DNA of 64,000 bases from positions 62,001 to 126,000 of the forward strand of contig NW_021167087.1 in assembly GCF_003711515.1 (NCBI RefSeq). The letters run 5' to 3'. The notes beneath the pieces were generated by a model that saw only the letters and a list, made by a program, of their open reading frames with translations, was not told where the DNA came from and searched no databases. Below, piece after piece: positions 50,701 to 60,638 of this stretch. The stretch is from Sodiomyces alkalinus F11 (Eukaryota > Ascomycota > Sordariomycetes > Glomerellales > Plectosphaerellaceae). Position numbers and translations under genes: made by a program. Numbering within the stretch: the first letter of the stretch is position 1; the number at the start of each line of letters is the position of its first letter.

Positions 50701-53475
50701 ATACTTTCCTCGTAGGTAGTTAGCAGTTAATACGTACGCCTTATAACTATACCTCTTTAGGTGCATAATTAAGGGATTAGTGGTTATAAAGCTAACGATG
50801 CCCTCTTTTTATAACCACGCGTTTAATACTCCTTTAGGGGTTTACTAGCTTAGATCCTTACGTGGAATCTGGTTATATAGGTAAGTGGCTACTATAATAA
50901 TCTCTGGCTATAGATCCTATTAAAAGCCTAAGGTATTTACTAATACCCTCGCGATAGCGAAGATAATACCCCTATACTATTCGGCGTTAGCGTTCTATAC
51001 GACTATATATAAAGCCGATCTTTCTAGCAGGATACCACGATCTAAAGACTAGTTATCTAGCTTTTTCTATAGCACCCTCTCTCCGTCGAGTCTAATCACA
51101 CTAATAAGTAGCCTATACTACCTTTATAAGAAGACTTCGAAGTTAGCTATCAAGGATAGTATATATTTATGCCCTAGTATCGTTCTGGTTACGTTTTTAT
51201 CTATACAGAATTATAGAATAGGGTAATAGTATCGTCGCCGTTAGCGGCAGGATCTATAGAAAACAGATCCACATTAATCTACTAAAAAGGCCTTATTAGC
51301 CTATAGGTGGGTACACGTCGTGATACTATCCTTTTTACCTTACTAATAGCGTAAGCCTCGTAGTCTACCACTAAAGGTACCGCTCTTCCTCCTTTTAAAG
51401 CCATAATACCTCCTACGCAGCCTTTTAATAACTACGCTAGTGTTTAAGAATTTACGTACCCTAGCCTCTTATGCTATAAACGGGCGTCGGCCACGCTTAT
51501 AGGCTTTAGTTCCCTTAAGCTATTAAAATAGCTCTGCTATTACTACTATAAGCGCTACAGCGTGCCCTCGGTCGGTTTAAGGGTATATTCGCCATTAACG
51601 TTAATTAACAGCAGGCAGGTATATCGGTCTATTACTAAAATATCTCTGCCGGTTATAAAAACAGCGTTCTAATCCTTCTATAACCTGCGCGTTACTAGTA
51701 GCGTTATAGGGTATCTATCTATAAACACTATATTCTTTAGCATAAGGGTATAAGGACATCCTTTTATATCTTTAATATAAAGACGCAGGGTACTATACCC
51801 CTCTACTAGATTAACGGTGCCGCCATCTATCTAAAATTGGATACTAGTAGTAGCAGGCTAGAAGTCCTCGAGCAGGTGGCGTTGATTGGTTATATACCTT
51901 AAGGACCCCGAATCCATTAATAACTAATTGAAACGGTTATTACTAACCATCTATTTAGTCTATAGGAGCGAGAAAACCGATAATAAGGCCACTGCTTCTC
52001 CTATAAAATTAGAGGTAAAGTATATATCATAAGAGCTATTATCAGAATCCTCTTCTCTATTATCAACGAAATTAGATACTTCCTTAGACTAATCTTTCTC
52101 TAGTAACTTAGCTTTAGGCTCTTTTGTCTTATTTTTCGCCTTATCGATATCCTTTTTAATATACTCCCTGAACTTCCTTTACTTAGAAGCACTCTAGCTC
52201 TTAATAACGCGGTCGTAGCGTTTTACTACTTCCTTTAAGGGCGTAAAGCCCTTTTAGCGGCACGTCGGATTAACGTTTAGGCAGCCACTCCACGGATGAT
52301 AGTAGTGTTTAGCTCTTCCTATCTTAACGTAATCGTAGATATATTCCCTTACCGAAGAATCCTCCATTTTCTGTTACTACTAACCTCCCTAATTAGTAGG
52401 ATGCTATCTGCTATCTTTATCCTTTCCTAGGAATATCGCCGTATAAAACGATAACGCTATAGGCTTTTTATTAAGCCCATAGGGATATCTATAGCGTAAC
52501 TAAACCGTATATTCGTTTATAACCTCTTCGATAGTAGGTTAGTCTTCCTTATCTTCCCTTAAAATCTCTGTAAAACACGCCTCTAACCACTCTAGAGCTA
52601 TAGTACCGATAGCCCTGAAAAACGCGTTAAGTTAATCCTCTATAGTATTAGAAGATCTAATGCTTTAGGTCTTTAAATCTTAGTAATACGATATAAAGTC
52701 CTGAAGCTAACGCTTATAGGGTATCCTTCGTATATTTTATATATATTCTTCCTATCTCTTCTTAATTAGGGACTTCTAGGCAGCGTTAGTAGGTTTAAGA
52801 TAGTTCTTTAAGGCGATCAGGATATCTTTAACCTCCTTCTTTCCTGCGTACTAATCTTTATAGTTAGGATTACCTATCTTCGCGATATAGTCGTGAAGAG
52901 TAGCTAGACCTTATTACTGTTACTGATATTTATTCTCTTTTACGTTCTATAGCTTAAACTTACGATCCTAGGCATTATCGTTATCACCTTCTTCTAGAGG
53001 TTCCGAGGATTCGAGTTATTAAGGACGTTTAGATTCCTTAAAGTCTAGATTAACGAGGTTAGAGACCTGGTTAGCGTAGGCTATCTATATAATAACCTCG
53101 ATCTAATAACGCTATTCTTTTAATAAGGTGAGGATTATATAGTCTATCGTGGGTAACGCCGTAGTTAAGGCTATCGTCTAACTAACTAGGACTACAGGGA
53201 AATAAACTATTAAAACCGATTATAACGGACCGATTAAATAAGGAGCGCGTTTAAACGAGATAGAACGAGATAGGACTTAAGCGAGTTAAGCGATTTAAAT
53301 AAGAGGGGATTAAGCGATTTTCTTAACGGAATAACGGAAACACGATTATAATAAAGCAGGCGGACGTAGCTAATAATACTAAGCTAACCGCTATAGACTT
53401 AAGGCTATTTTAACTGCCTTAAATCGATAGGATCTATCGGAATAGCTTCGTTTATTAGAACGCCGGGCTTATAAC
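47761..53475 (-). pseudogene. Copia-A gag-pol remnant
   Basis: Reading minus, gag lies at about 53300-52000, including a Cys/His segment KHYYHPWSGCLNVNPTC near 52250-52310 and a Lys-rich stretch. Protease and integrase follow (about 51900-50600), then a Ser/Ala-rich linker near 50300-49800. RT is at about 49700-48900, with the intact word VFFYVDDIIL at 49000-49030. RNase H is at about 48600-48150. The last 250 bases before the LTR (47765-48020) are almost free of RIP. Small open frames on minus, such as 50050-50232, belong to this polyprotein. Confidence 0.78.
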
Positions 53476-53667
53476 TATCAGTAGATAAATAAGGTACGTA
53501 AAAGATATTTGTGTGCATTGAAGAAGAGTAAAAGATACTCTGCGGACATATCTAACTATAAGGTAAAAGGAGGGGAAATCGATGTGGATACATCGGTCGG
53601 AAGTACTCTATCCGAGTACATAAATAGCGCAAGTCATACCCCGATAAGTGTGTAGTGGCATCTGACA
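53476..53667 (-). repeat. Copia-A 5' LTR (192 bp)
   Basis: Runs on plus from TATCAGTAG to GCATCTGACA. The primer-binding word GTTATAAGCCCGG lies just inside on minus. Confidence 0.88.
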
Positions 53668-53672
53668 AATAT

Positions 53673-54581
53673 AATATTAACCCCTCTTCTAACTACCTTA
53701 AGAGGGCTTAAGAAGTGCTGCTATTCTTATATTATACGAGGTACTATTGCCTGGAATTCGGTGGGGATAGACTCTTCCTGACTATAAGCGTCGTGTCCTT
53801 TAGGGATAATCCAGACCGTAAAAGCTCCTAAGGATACGCGATAAAGGTTTTCAGCGGTACTATTAACTAGAAGGCGGGTAAGTAACCGATAATTACGATA
53901 TTATTAATAGAGCCGGAACTACTCACTCTTATAGAGGGCGCTAAGGAGACGTTATTCGTTAGTCGGATATTAAGGGATCTAAAGCTTCGGTTAAATTAAT
54001 AATAACTATAGCTACACTACGATAATTAGCAGACTATTAACTATATTAATACGAAGGTATAACGCCTGCGAATAAGGCTATAGTATATCGATATTTATAA
54101 CTAGTAAGCGCGCTAGTTAATATAGTAAGGCCTTTTTAACGTTATATACGTTAATATAAAGGATATAATCGCGGACGGTTTAACGAAGGCATTACTGGAA
54201 GCAGGGATTAAGAGACTATAGTAATAGCTTAATTTAACGGATTAAAAGGATCGTATCGAGTAGTCGAAATAACTACACGAAGAGATTCAATATACTAAAG
54301 CCGCGGCTAAGGCCGCGGCCGTAATAATAATAACGGCCTACGAGGGCGTAGTACATCTAATAGATATAGATCCGATTCAGTAGATCCGGCTAATCAGGAT
54401 CGAGGAACTAATTCAGATAGAATTAAATTAAACGGTTAAATAGGGCGGATTTAGATCCCTTTTACAAGGGCGTTTTCCCTTAACTATTAATTTTATATTA
54501 GAAAAGTTAAGAGCTTTTAGTTTAAACCAAAGTCTTTAATTAGTTAGTTAACCTAAGGAAGACCCACCTTAATTAAGGGGG
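53673..54581 (+). pseudogene. Copia-B pol, second part (end of RT, RNase H) and 3' untranslated region
   Basis: Resumes the reading interrupted at 38468. RNase H-like codons run to about 54170, and the untranslated tail to 54581 ends in a purine tract (AATTAAGGGGG). The tail is duplicated at 2642-3036. Confidence 0.72.
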
Positions 54582-54857
54582 TGTATCGTATAGGCACACG
54601 GACCACGACGTGGTCCCTAGGAGATCTATGCCTGACTAAGGGCTTTGGATCTTGGGGACCTCGGGTATCAGGATATAATAGGGGCGGATACCGGAAAAGA
54701 CCGGATAGGATCCAAATGATATAGTACCTATAATAGAGTCTTCGCCACCTAAATTAAGGGCATAAGAGACTCTCATAGATATAACTTAATATAATACATA
54801 TACACGAGATTTCTGCTCTACTAAGTTAATTATATAAGTGCTATTTGACGTGCGATA
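54582..54857 (+). repeat. Copia-B 3' LTR (276 bp)
   Basis: Runs from TGTATCG to GCGATA and is followed by TTAGG. This is the best preserved copy of the family LTR in the window. Confidence 0.88.
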
Positions 54858-55090
54858 TTAGGCGTAGATAGGCGTTAAATCTCGATATCTTTAATATTAG
54901 GCAGGCGTAATTAACTGTTAAGACAGGATATATCAAAAAAAGCTTCTTCTAATAAATCTAGTAATAGGTTTAAAATAGGGATTATAGAAAAACTGGTAAA
55001 GTTATAAGTGCTTAAAGTTAGAGTGTTTAGGTGGAAGAAAAACGTTTTTAGTATCGTGATAGCTTTAATTATCTAACGTTAGTCTAGTAG
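54858..55090 (-). mobile_element. Right remainder of the Tc1/mariner element
   Basis: Begins with the TTAGG duplication and is RIP-type until about 55090, where normal sequence starts. It is assigned by position as the other side of the element entered by Copia-B; its own coding content is not decisive. Confidence 0.45.
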
Positions 55091-55999
55091 CGATATTTAT
55101 GTTTATACCTACCTATATAAAATAGGTGAGAAAGTACGGATCGGCAGTCTAATCTAATGAGCGGTCGGGACGTGGGGCAAAGTCTCGAACTAACGTTTCT
55201 GATCCTGGAAGAGGTGTAGAAGAGCGGAGGGAAGAAGTCGGGCACAAGATCGAAAGGGACGCCATTCTCGCCAGAATCGAAACCTGGGAAGTGGATGTGT
55301 CGCCTTCTGAGGAGCATCAACATTCCCCGCCTCCTATGCAGCGCAGCGCGCCGCACTCTTCAAGCAAGAGTCCGGCGGGTGTCCCGCAGCATTGGGGTTG
55401 TGCAAGCCACATCGATATGTACCACCGTGAGGGTTGAGGACCCTATAATGACAAAGGGGCCGCGCCATGAGAAACCCATCTACTCATATACTCATATTGT
55501 AGGAAGGTAGACGTGACGTGCCTTGCGACGAAGTATGTCCACACTGAAGCAAATAACGGAGGCTGCGAGAAGAACAGTTGTTTTGAGGTAGACACGTGCA
55601 GAGCGGTTGATTTATCGTATTTCCCGGGCCGGTTTCTGACACCGAACAATCTGCCCATAGCTGATGTATCTAACTACCTTATTAGGTAGGTACCCTACCA
55701 ACCTGGAATGTAGCTCACCTCTCGGTTTCCTCGCTTCAAAAACTGCAATGAAGTCAGCTGGACCCGCCCCGGAGAAAAATGGAAAGTTGACTACTTCGGT
55801 AGGTTCATATGCAAGGCTGAGGGCGTGACCGCCAATCAGACACGCGAGCCCCTCCCGCCCTAATTACACATTTCTACCCACACAAAAATTGATTTCCGGA
55901 GCTCAACGTCCCCGGGCTCGACCTCAGATAATCCCAACAGCCACCAATTCACACCTTCCTTTCCCGTTCCCTAATTGTGTCGATTGTCGCGCATTCAGA
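55091..55999 (+). promoter_or_regulatory. Upstream region and presumed promoter of the RACK1 homologue
   Basis: About 0.9 kb of non-RIP sequence. Short open frames on both strands (for example 55084-55356 minus and 55443-55658 minus) show no recognisable domain, so I leave them out as genes. A CCAATCA box lies at 55832-55838, about 165 bp before the ATG; this is the consensus for the fungal HAP/CBF complex. A pyrimidine-rich stretch at about 55952-55975 precedes the start codon, as is usual for highly expressed fungal ribosomal genes. Confidence 0.55.
55832..55838 (+). promoter_or_regulatory. CCAAT box upstream of the RACK1 homologue
   Basis: CCAATCA on the coding strand. Sequence match only. 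Confidence 0.4.
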
Positions 56000-57391
56000 A
56001 TGGCTGAGCAGTTGGTTCTGAAGGGCACCCTTGAGGGCCATGTAAGTTCGATATGCTCTCTAACATGTCCCAATTTCGGAACCTGGTAAATCGAAGTCTT
56101 CGCTGACGAACAATGCTAGAATGGCTGGGTGACCAGCTTGGCTACCTCTATCGAGAAGTACGCATATGGCGCGAGCATTCCGACCAGCGCCGACTCCACC
56201 GCGGCGACAAGCTCTTGCTAACGTTAAGATTGCAATTATAGCCCCAACATGCTGCTCTCTGGCAGTCGTGACAAGACCCTCATTATCTGGAACTTGACAC
56301 GCGATGAGACCCAATACGGCTATCCCAAGCGATCCTTGCACGGCCATTCTCACATTGTCTCGGACTGTGTACGTGACATGCACTTCGAGGCAGCAATACC
56401 AGGTTTTACTGACACGGGAGGCTTGGGATGGATGTTGTAGGTCATTTCCTCCGACGGTGCCTACGCTCTGTCCGCTTCGTGGGACAAGACTCTCCGACTC
56501 TGGGAGCTTTCGAGCGGCACCACCACTCGTCGCTTCGTCGGCCATACCAACGACGTCCTCTCCGTCTCTTTCTCTGCCGATAACCGCCAAATCGTCTCCG
56601 GTTCTCGCGACCGGACCATCAAGCTTTGGAACACCCTAGGCGACTGCAAGTACACCATCACGGACAAGGGCCACACCGAGTGGGTTTCCTGCGTCCGCTT
56701 CAGCCCTAATCCCCAGAACCCTGTCATTGTCTCCAGCGGCTGGGACAAGCTTGTCAAGGTAAGCGCTCACAATTCACATTGATCAGCCCAATGAAGGCCA
56801 GGAATTCCATATGATGCCATACCAAGTATTTGCTACTTCAGAGCCTGTTAACGCGGGCCATGAGACCAACTATTCACCTTTCACTGATGTCCTCCTGTGC
56901 CTCATCGTTGGCTGATTACTACACCCCGTCTCATGCATGGGATGATCGCTAACTGAGAAACACAGGTTTGGGAGCTCAACACCTGCAAGCTGCAGACTGA
57001 CCACATCGGACACACCGGCTACATCAACACTGTCACCATCTCTCCCGACGGTTCTCTCTGCGCTTCGGGCGGTAAGGACGGTACTACTATGCTTTGGGAT
57101 CTCAACGAGTCGAAGCACCTCTATTCCCTCAACGCCAACGATGAGATCCATGCCCTCGTCTTCTCCCCCAACCGCTACTGGCTCTGTGCTGCCACTGCTA
57201 CCAGCATCATCATCTTCGACCTCGAGAAGAAGAGCAAGGTCGACGAACTGAAGCCCGAATTCACTGCCGTCGGCAAGAAGAGCCGCGAGCCCGAGTGCGT
57301 CAGCTTGGCCTGGAGCGCCGACGGCCAGACTCTCTTTGCTGGTTACACCGACAACATCATCCGCGCCTGGGGTGTGATGTCAAGGGCATGA
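56000..57391 (+). CDS. cpcB: RACK1/Asc1/CpcB: G-beta-like WD40 scaffold of the 40S ribosome
   Basis: A seven-bladed WD40 propeller on the 40S head, linking translation to kinase signalling; in Aspergillus and Neurospora it affects cross-pathway control. Exons are 56000-56041, 56120-56157, 56242-56368, 56441-56758 and 56966-57391. Introns are 78, 84, 72 and 207 nt with GT/AG ends, total 951 nt or 316 aa, the size expected for the family. The start reads [14 protein letters not shown] and joins [18 protein letters not shown]40 words include [49 protein letters not shown] and [13 protein letters not shown]. The C terminus is [12 protein letters not shown]. No defects are seen. Single open frames in this stretch (such as 57089-57391) are only parts of it. 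Intron 4 carries a snoRNA. Confidence 0.97.
56807..56891 (+). ncRNA. snR24: Box C/D snoRNA U24 (snR24) in intron 4 of the RACK1 homologue
   Basis: Intron 4 (56759-56965) is much longer than the other three. It contains box C ATGATGC (56811-56817), guide TATTTGCTACT (56827-56837), D' box CAGA (56839-56842), C' box ATGAGAC (56860-56866) and box D CTGA (56884-56887). From known biology, yeast U24 lies in the ASC1 (RACK1) intron and carries the same TATTTGCTACTTCAGA guide and D' segment. The guide complements AGTAGCAAATA of 25S rRNA. Counting five bases from D' points to the A that corresponds to yeast A1449, a known U24 target. The second guide, before box D, is more diverged. Confidence 0.87.
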
Positions 57392-57763
57392 ACTCCCAGA
57401 CGGGGATGACGGAATGGTGTAGGTGAAGCCTTGGCTAGGAACACGGTAGATCATGGCGGGCGTCCCAGGCTGGCGTCTCGTTTGTCCTTGGGATGCACAG
57501 GATTGGTCAATCGACATGATTAAGGGGATGAATGATTACATTGCTGGCTAATAGGTACGTAGCCAAACAAAAATGGACAATGGACAGTGGTCATGATCAT
57601 AGAGACGACCGTCATGCATTTTCTATGGAAGACAAATATTAAATTGTCGGCCGTTGAGACCTTGTGGCTCAATACAAGAACATCTGGAATTGGTATTTTC
57701 AACCGTTCCGTATCTCACAGTATCGCCATTGATTTAAGCCCAGGGTACGTTTATAAGCATTTA
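57392..57763 (+). other. 3' flank of the RACK1 homologue
   Basis: Normal-composition sequence holding the 3' UTR. No clear polyadenylation hexamer or further gene is recognised. It ends at 57763, where a reversed Copia-B LTR fragment begins. Confidence 0.5.
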
Positions 57764-57905
57764 TATCGCACGTCAAAATAGCACTTGTATAGTAAACCTG
57801 ATAGAGCAGAAATCTCGTGTGTGTGTATGATATTAAGTTATATCTAATTCATATAGGTCTTTTATACCCTTAATTTAGGTAGTATAGACTCTATCTACTA
57901 TCAAA
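57764..57905 (-). repeat. Copia-B LTR fragment, reversed
   Basis: The reverse complement matches the last 140 bases of the Copia-B LTR, from TATCGCACGTCA (the LTR end) to about GACTCTAT. The outer half of the LTR is missing. It keeps several TpG steps, so it is little affected by RIP. Confidence 0.75.
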
Positions 57906-58032
57906 TAAACCGTAGTCTAAATCGTTATAAAATAGGTTAAAATTAATTAAGGCAATTATATATAATTATAACTGTGTACAGACTATTAGAGAATTCCTGC
58001 TACTATAATAGTAGTGGTAAAGATTCTGCTAG
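57906..58032. other. Short unassigned spacer between two Copia-B LTR pieces
   Basis: AT-rich, with no feature recognised. It separates a reversed and a forward LTR of the same family. Confidence 0.3.
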
Positions 58033-58321
58033 TATCTACCGCATAGGCACACGGACCACGACGTGGTCTATAAGGGATCTAGGGGGGATCCACGCTATAA
58101 CTAAGGGCTTCGGATATCGGGGACCTCGGATAGCAGGATATAACAGGGGCGGATACCGGAAAAGACCGGATAGGATCTAAATAATATACTACCTATAATA
58201 GAGTCTTTACCACCTAAATTAAGGGTATAAAAGACTCCTAGATATAACTTAATATAATATATATATACGAGATTTCTACTCTACTAAGTTAATTATCTAA
58301 GTGCCTATTTAATATACGATA
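58033..58321 (+). repeat. Copia-B 5' LTR copy
   Basis: Same order of words as 54582-54857, including GGACCACGACGTGGTC and CCGGAAAAGACCGG. The first few bases are diverged (TATCTACCGCATAGG). Confidence 0.78.
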
Positions 58322-60114
58322 GTTATAAGCCCGGTTTATAACGCCTAAATAATAGATATTAATAAGGCTACCCCTATTCTACTATAAAAGTAATTATATC
58401 TATATAAGCACTCTAAAATAACTATTATCGACTTAATTAGAGTAATTAAGAGATTAATTAACCTACCTATTAACTAACCGATAAACGATAAACTAGTAAA
58501 GACATCTTCTAATATATCTAACGCCGAATAAAAGGCGGCCGCTACTACCCTTATTAATTAGAGGGATTAGGTAGTATAGGAGCGCGCCGTACGCGGTAAA
58601 TCTGCCTCTTACTAGGATAATTACCTTAATCTAAAGCTAAGCGATAAAGAGACTAACGCCTATCTCCTCCCTAGACCAGCGCGGCCTAATATCCGTAAAT
58701 ATAAAGCCCTTACCGTAGACCCCGACGCGGAGGAGGCTATAGCTACCCTATCTTCCACTATCACGGCTACTCTGTTTTCCACTACGCTAAAGGACGATAA
58801 GGCTATAGACGCTACGGATACCGCCGCCACGGCTACCACGGCCGGTACCACGGTAACCACGGCCGCCGGTAAAAAGAAGACGGCCGCCTAATAAAAGGCC
58901 ACGGCCGTAATAAAAGAACTACCAATATGGACGTTTACGTCTATCGATAACCTCTCTAAAAAGGGGCGTACGCGTTACCTATAAGATCGCCGCGTATACC
59001 GCGAGGAAAAGGCAGACTATAACGCGTAGTAAAAGGAGTTTAATAAGGTATACTCCTATATTAAAAGGACTATTTATACTATATTATATAACCTCCTCGC
59101 CTAGTTATAGGATAATACCGTAAATAACCTATAGGCCTAGATTACCCTCCTCTACGTGTATACCGGACTAATACCTATAGACCTTTATAAGGAAGCCCAA
59201 GTCCTATACCGACGATATACTACGCCTATAAAGGCTATATCTAAGGATATAGACGGCTAGGTTATAAGCTAGAAAATAGCGATAATATACTATAAACACG
59301 TAGGCGTTTTAGAGCTGTTAAGCGCGGACTATTCGGCGGAAGACGCCTTAAAAGCTATTAGACCTATTACCAAGGAATAGAGTAATAACTACCTAATAAA
59401 TAACTACGATAAGATTACGGAAAACGAGCTAATACTTAACGACTTCGTAAAGGCTCTACGGGCGGTTCTTAGTAATATAAAGAGCCTATAGTCCACCGCT
59501 ATAAAGCCTAGAGTTAGGAGAGGCGCCTTTAATACCCTTAGGAACCTCCCTGATACTAAGGATACTACTAATAACGATAATAATAAGAAGCGCCCTTATA
59601 ATAATATATCCGGAAAGGCTATCCCTCCTATAATAAGGAGGCCCTATAAGATATATAAGAATACCTATACTACCGCCGCCTATTAGTACGTAAGGCCGGA
59701 TATACGCCCTTATACCTAGTATAGCCGTGAAGATAGTACGAAGGTCGCGGAAAAGAAGATATATTATTATAGTTTGAAAAGCCGCGTGGATACCGCGATA
59801 TAGAAGAGGCGGGAAGTAGTAGCTATTACCACTAATAAGATAGAGGAAGTCTAGGAAGATTGATTCTATAATACTACGCCTACTCTAATAGTTTATAAAG
59901 ACCTGTCCGTTACCGTGATAGGGAGACTAGGCGCCCACCCACCCTAGGGGGTAGCGCGCCGTTATACGATAACACTATTAAGATTATAGTAAGAATAAGG
60001 GGTATCCCTTTCTATTAACTAAGCCAGAGCGCTATTATACTACGCGATCCTAGACTTAGGATCGTTAATCTATATCTTTAATAATTAAGGCCGTTTTACG
60101 GCCGTTAAACCACC
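58033..60114 (+). mobile_element. Copia-B family fragment: 5' LTR, primer site, gag and start of protease
   Basis: LTR 58033-58321, then GTTATAAGCCCGG, then gag similar to 34250-35330 but with an extra stretch of about 0.5 kb at 58890-59390 that is absent at the corresponding point of the nested copy. The protease start reads ILDLGSLIYIFNN near 60045-60085, close to LDSGS. Similarity ends at 60114, where Gypsy-E begins. The minus-strand frame 58660-58860 is an antisense shadow of gag. Confidence 0.78.
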
Positions 60115-60638
60115 TGTTATAGCCAACGAACCTAACATGCACAAAGGATGCACAGGCGGCATGCCAGGGCATAACCAAAAGATGACTCAGGGAGAGGTCA
60201 CGTGTTAGGCCACGTGATACAAGGAAAGGATACTTTGGTATATAAGGAGTGTTCACTAAGGGCCGGGTGAGTAAGAGTGAATAATATAGGGAGTGATCAC
60301 TAAGGGCTAGATAAGCAAGAGTAAATAATATAGGGAGTAATCACTAAGGGCCTAGTAAGTAAGAGTGAATAACCCTATATATACCTTAGTATTCTAGGCC
60401 TTACTTCTACTAGAGAATAAGGTATCGATTAATCTAAGTCTTTACCTAGACTACTATTCTACGCTTAAACCTACCTTATAAAGAAGACGCCTAGTCTTTA
60501 CGACGTAACTACGACTAGACTACTACGAATAATAGTTACTGCTCTTTAGTTAATATCCTCTTCTTATTTTAAACTAAAACCTTAACGCTAGTCCCCTATC
60601 GTCCGCTATACTATAAAGGACCGGAAGCCGTCGTAATA
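60115..60638 (+). repeat. Gypsy-E 5' LTR (about 524 bp)
   Basis: Begins TGTTATAGCC and ends AATA. Its first 150 bases are free of RIP (many CA and TG steps). The boundary at 60638 is inferred from the following TTTTAATCG word. Confidence 0.65.
60246..60377 (+). repeat. Three tandem 44-bp repeats within the Gypsy-E LTR
   Basis: Units start at 60246, 60290 and 60334. Each carries GGAGTRWTCACTAAGGGC, then a GTAAGAGTGAATAA-like end. RIP-type differences increase from the first unit to the third. Confidence 0.85.

Larger units (their letters stand above)
38469..53667 (-). mobile_element. Copia-A: Ty1/Copia element, minus orientation, inside Copia-B pol, carrying Gypsy-D in its 3' LTR
   Basis: Flanked by AATAT (38464-38468 and 53668-53672). 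Both LTRs are 192 bp. The left (3') LTR is split by Gypsy-D into 38469-38541 and 47642-47760. The right (5') LTR is 53476-53667. The internal region 47761-53475 (5.7 kb) codes on minus. Confidence 0.88.
25525..54857 (+). mobile_element. Copia-B: complete Ty1/Copia element, interrupted twice by nested insertions
   Basis: The outermost LTR element of the 24.2-55.1 kb nest. Both ends are flanked by the target duplication TTAGG (25520-25524 and 54858-54862). Its own parts are: 5' LTR 25525-25631 joined to 34023-34189 (274 bp); internal 34190-38468 joined to 53673-54581 (about 5.2 kb); and 3' LTR 54582-54857 (276 bp). Gypsy-C occupies the 5' LTR and Copia-A occupies pol. The total own length of about 5.7 kb is usual for Copia. 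Confidence 0.88.

Noticed and set aside
55084..55660. Possible small genes upstream of RACK1 (90, 71 and 71 residues)
   Set aside because: No domain, no conserved start, and overlap on both strands; treated as upstream region.
56060..56590. 176-residue minus-strand frame over the RACK1 gene
   Set aside because: It crosses exons and introns of a clear WD40 gene on the opposite strand; shadow.
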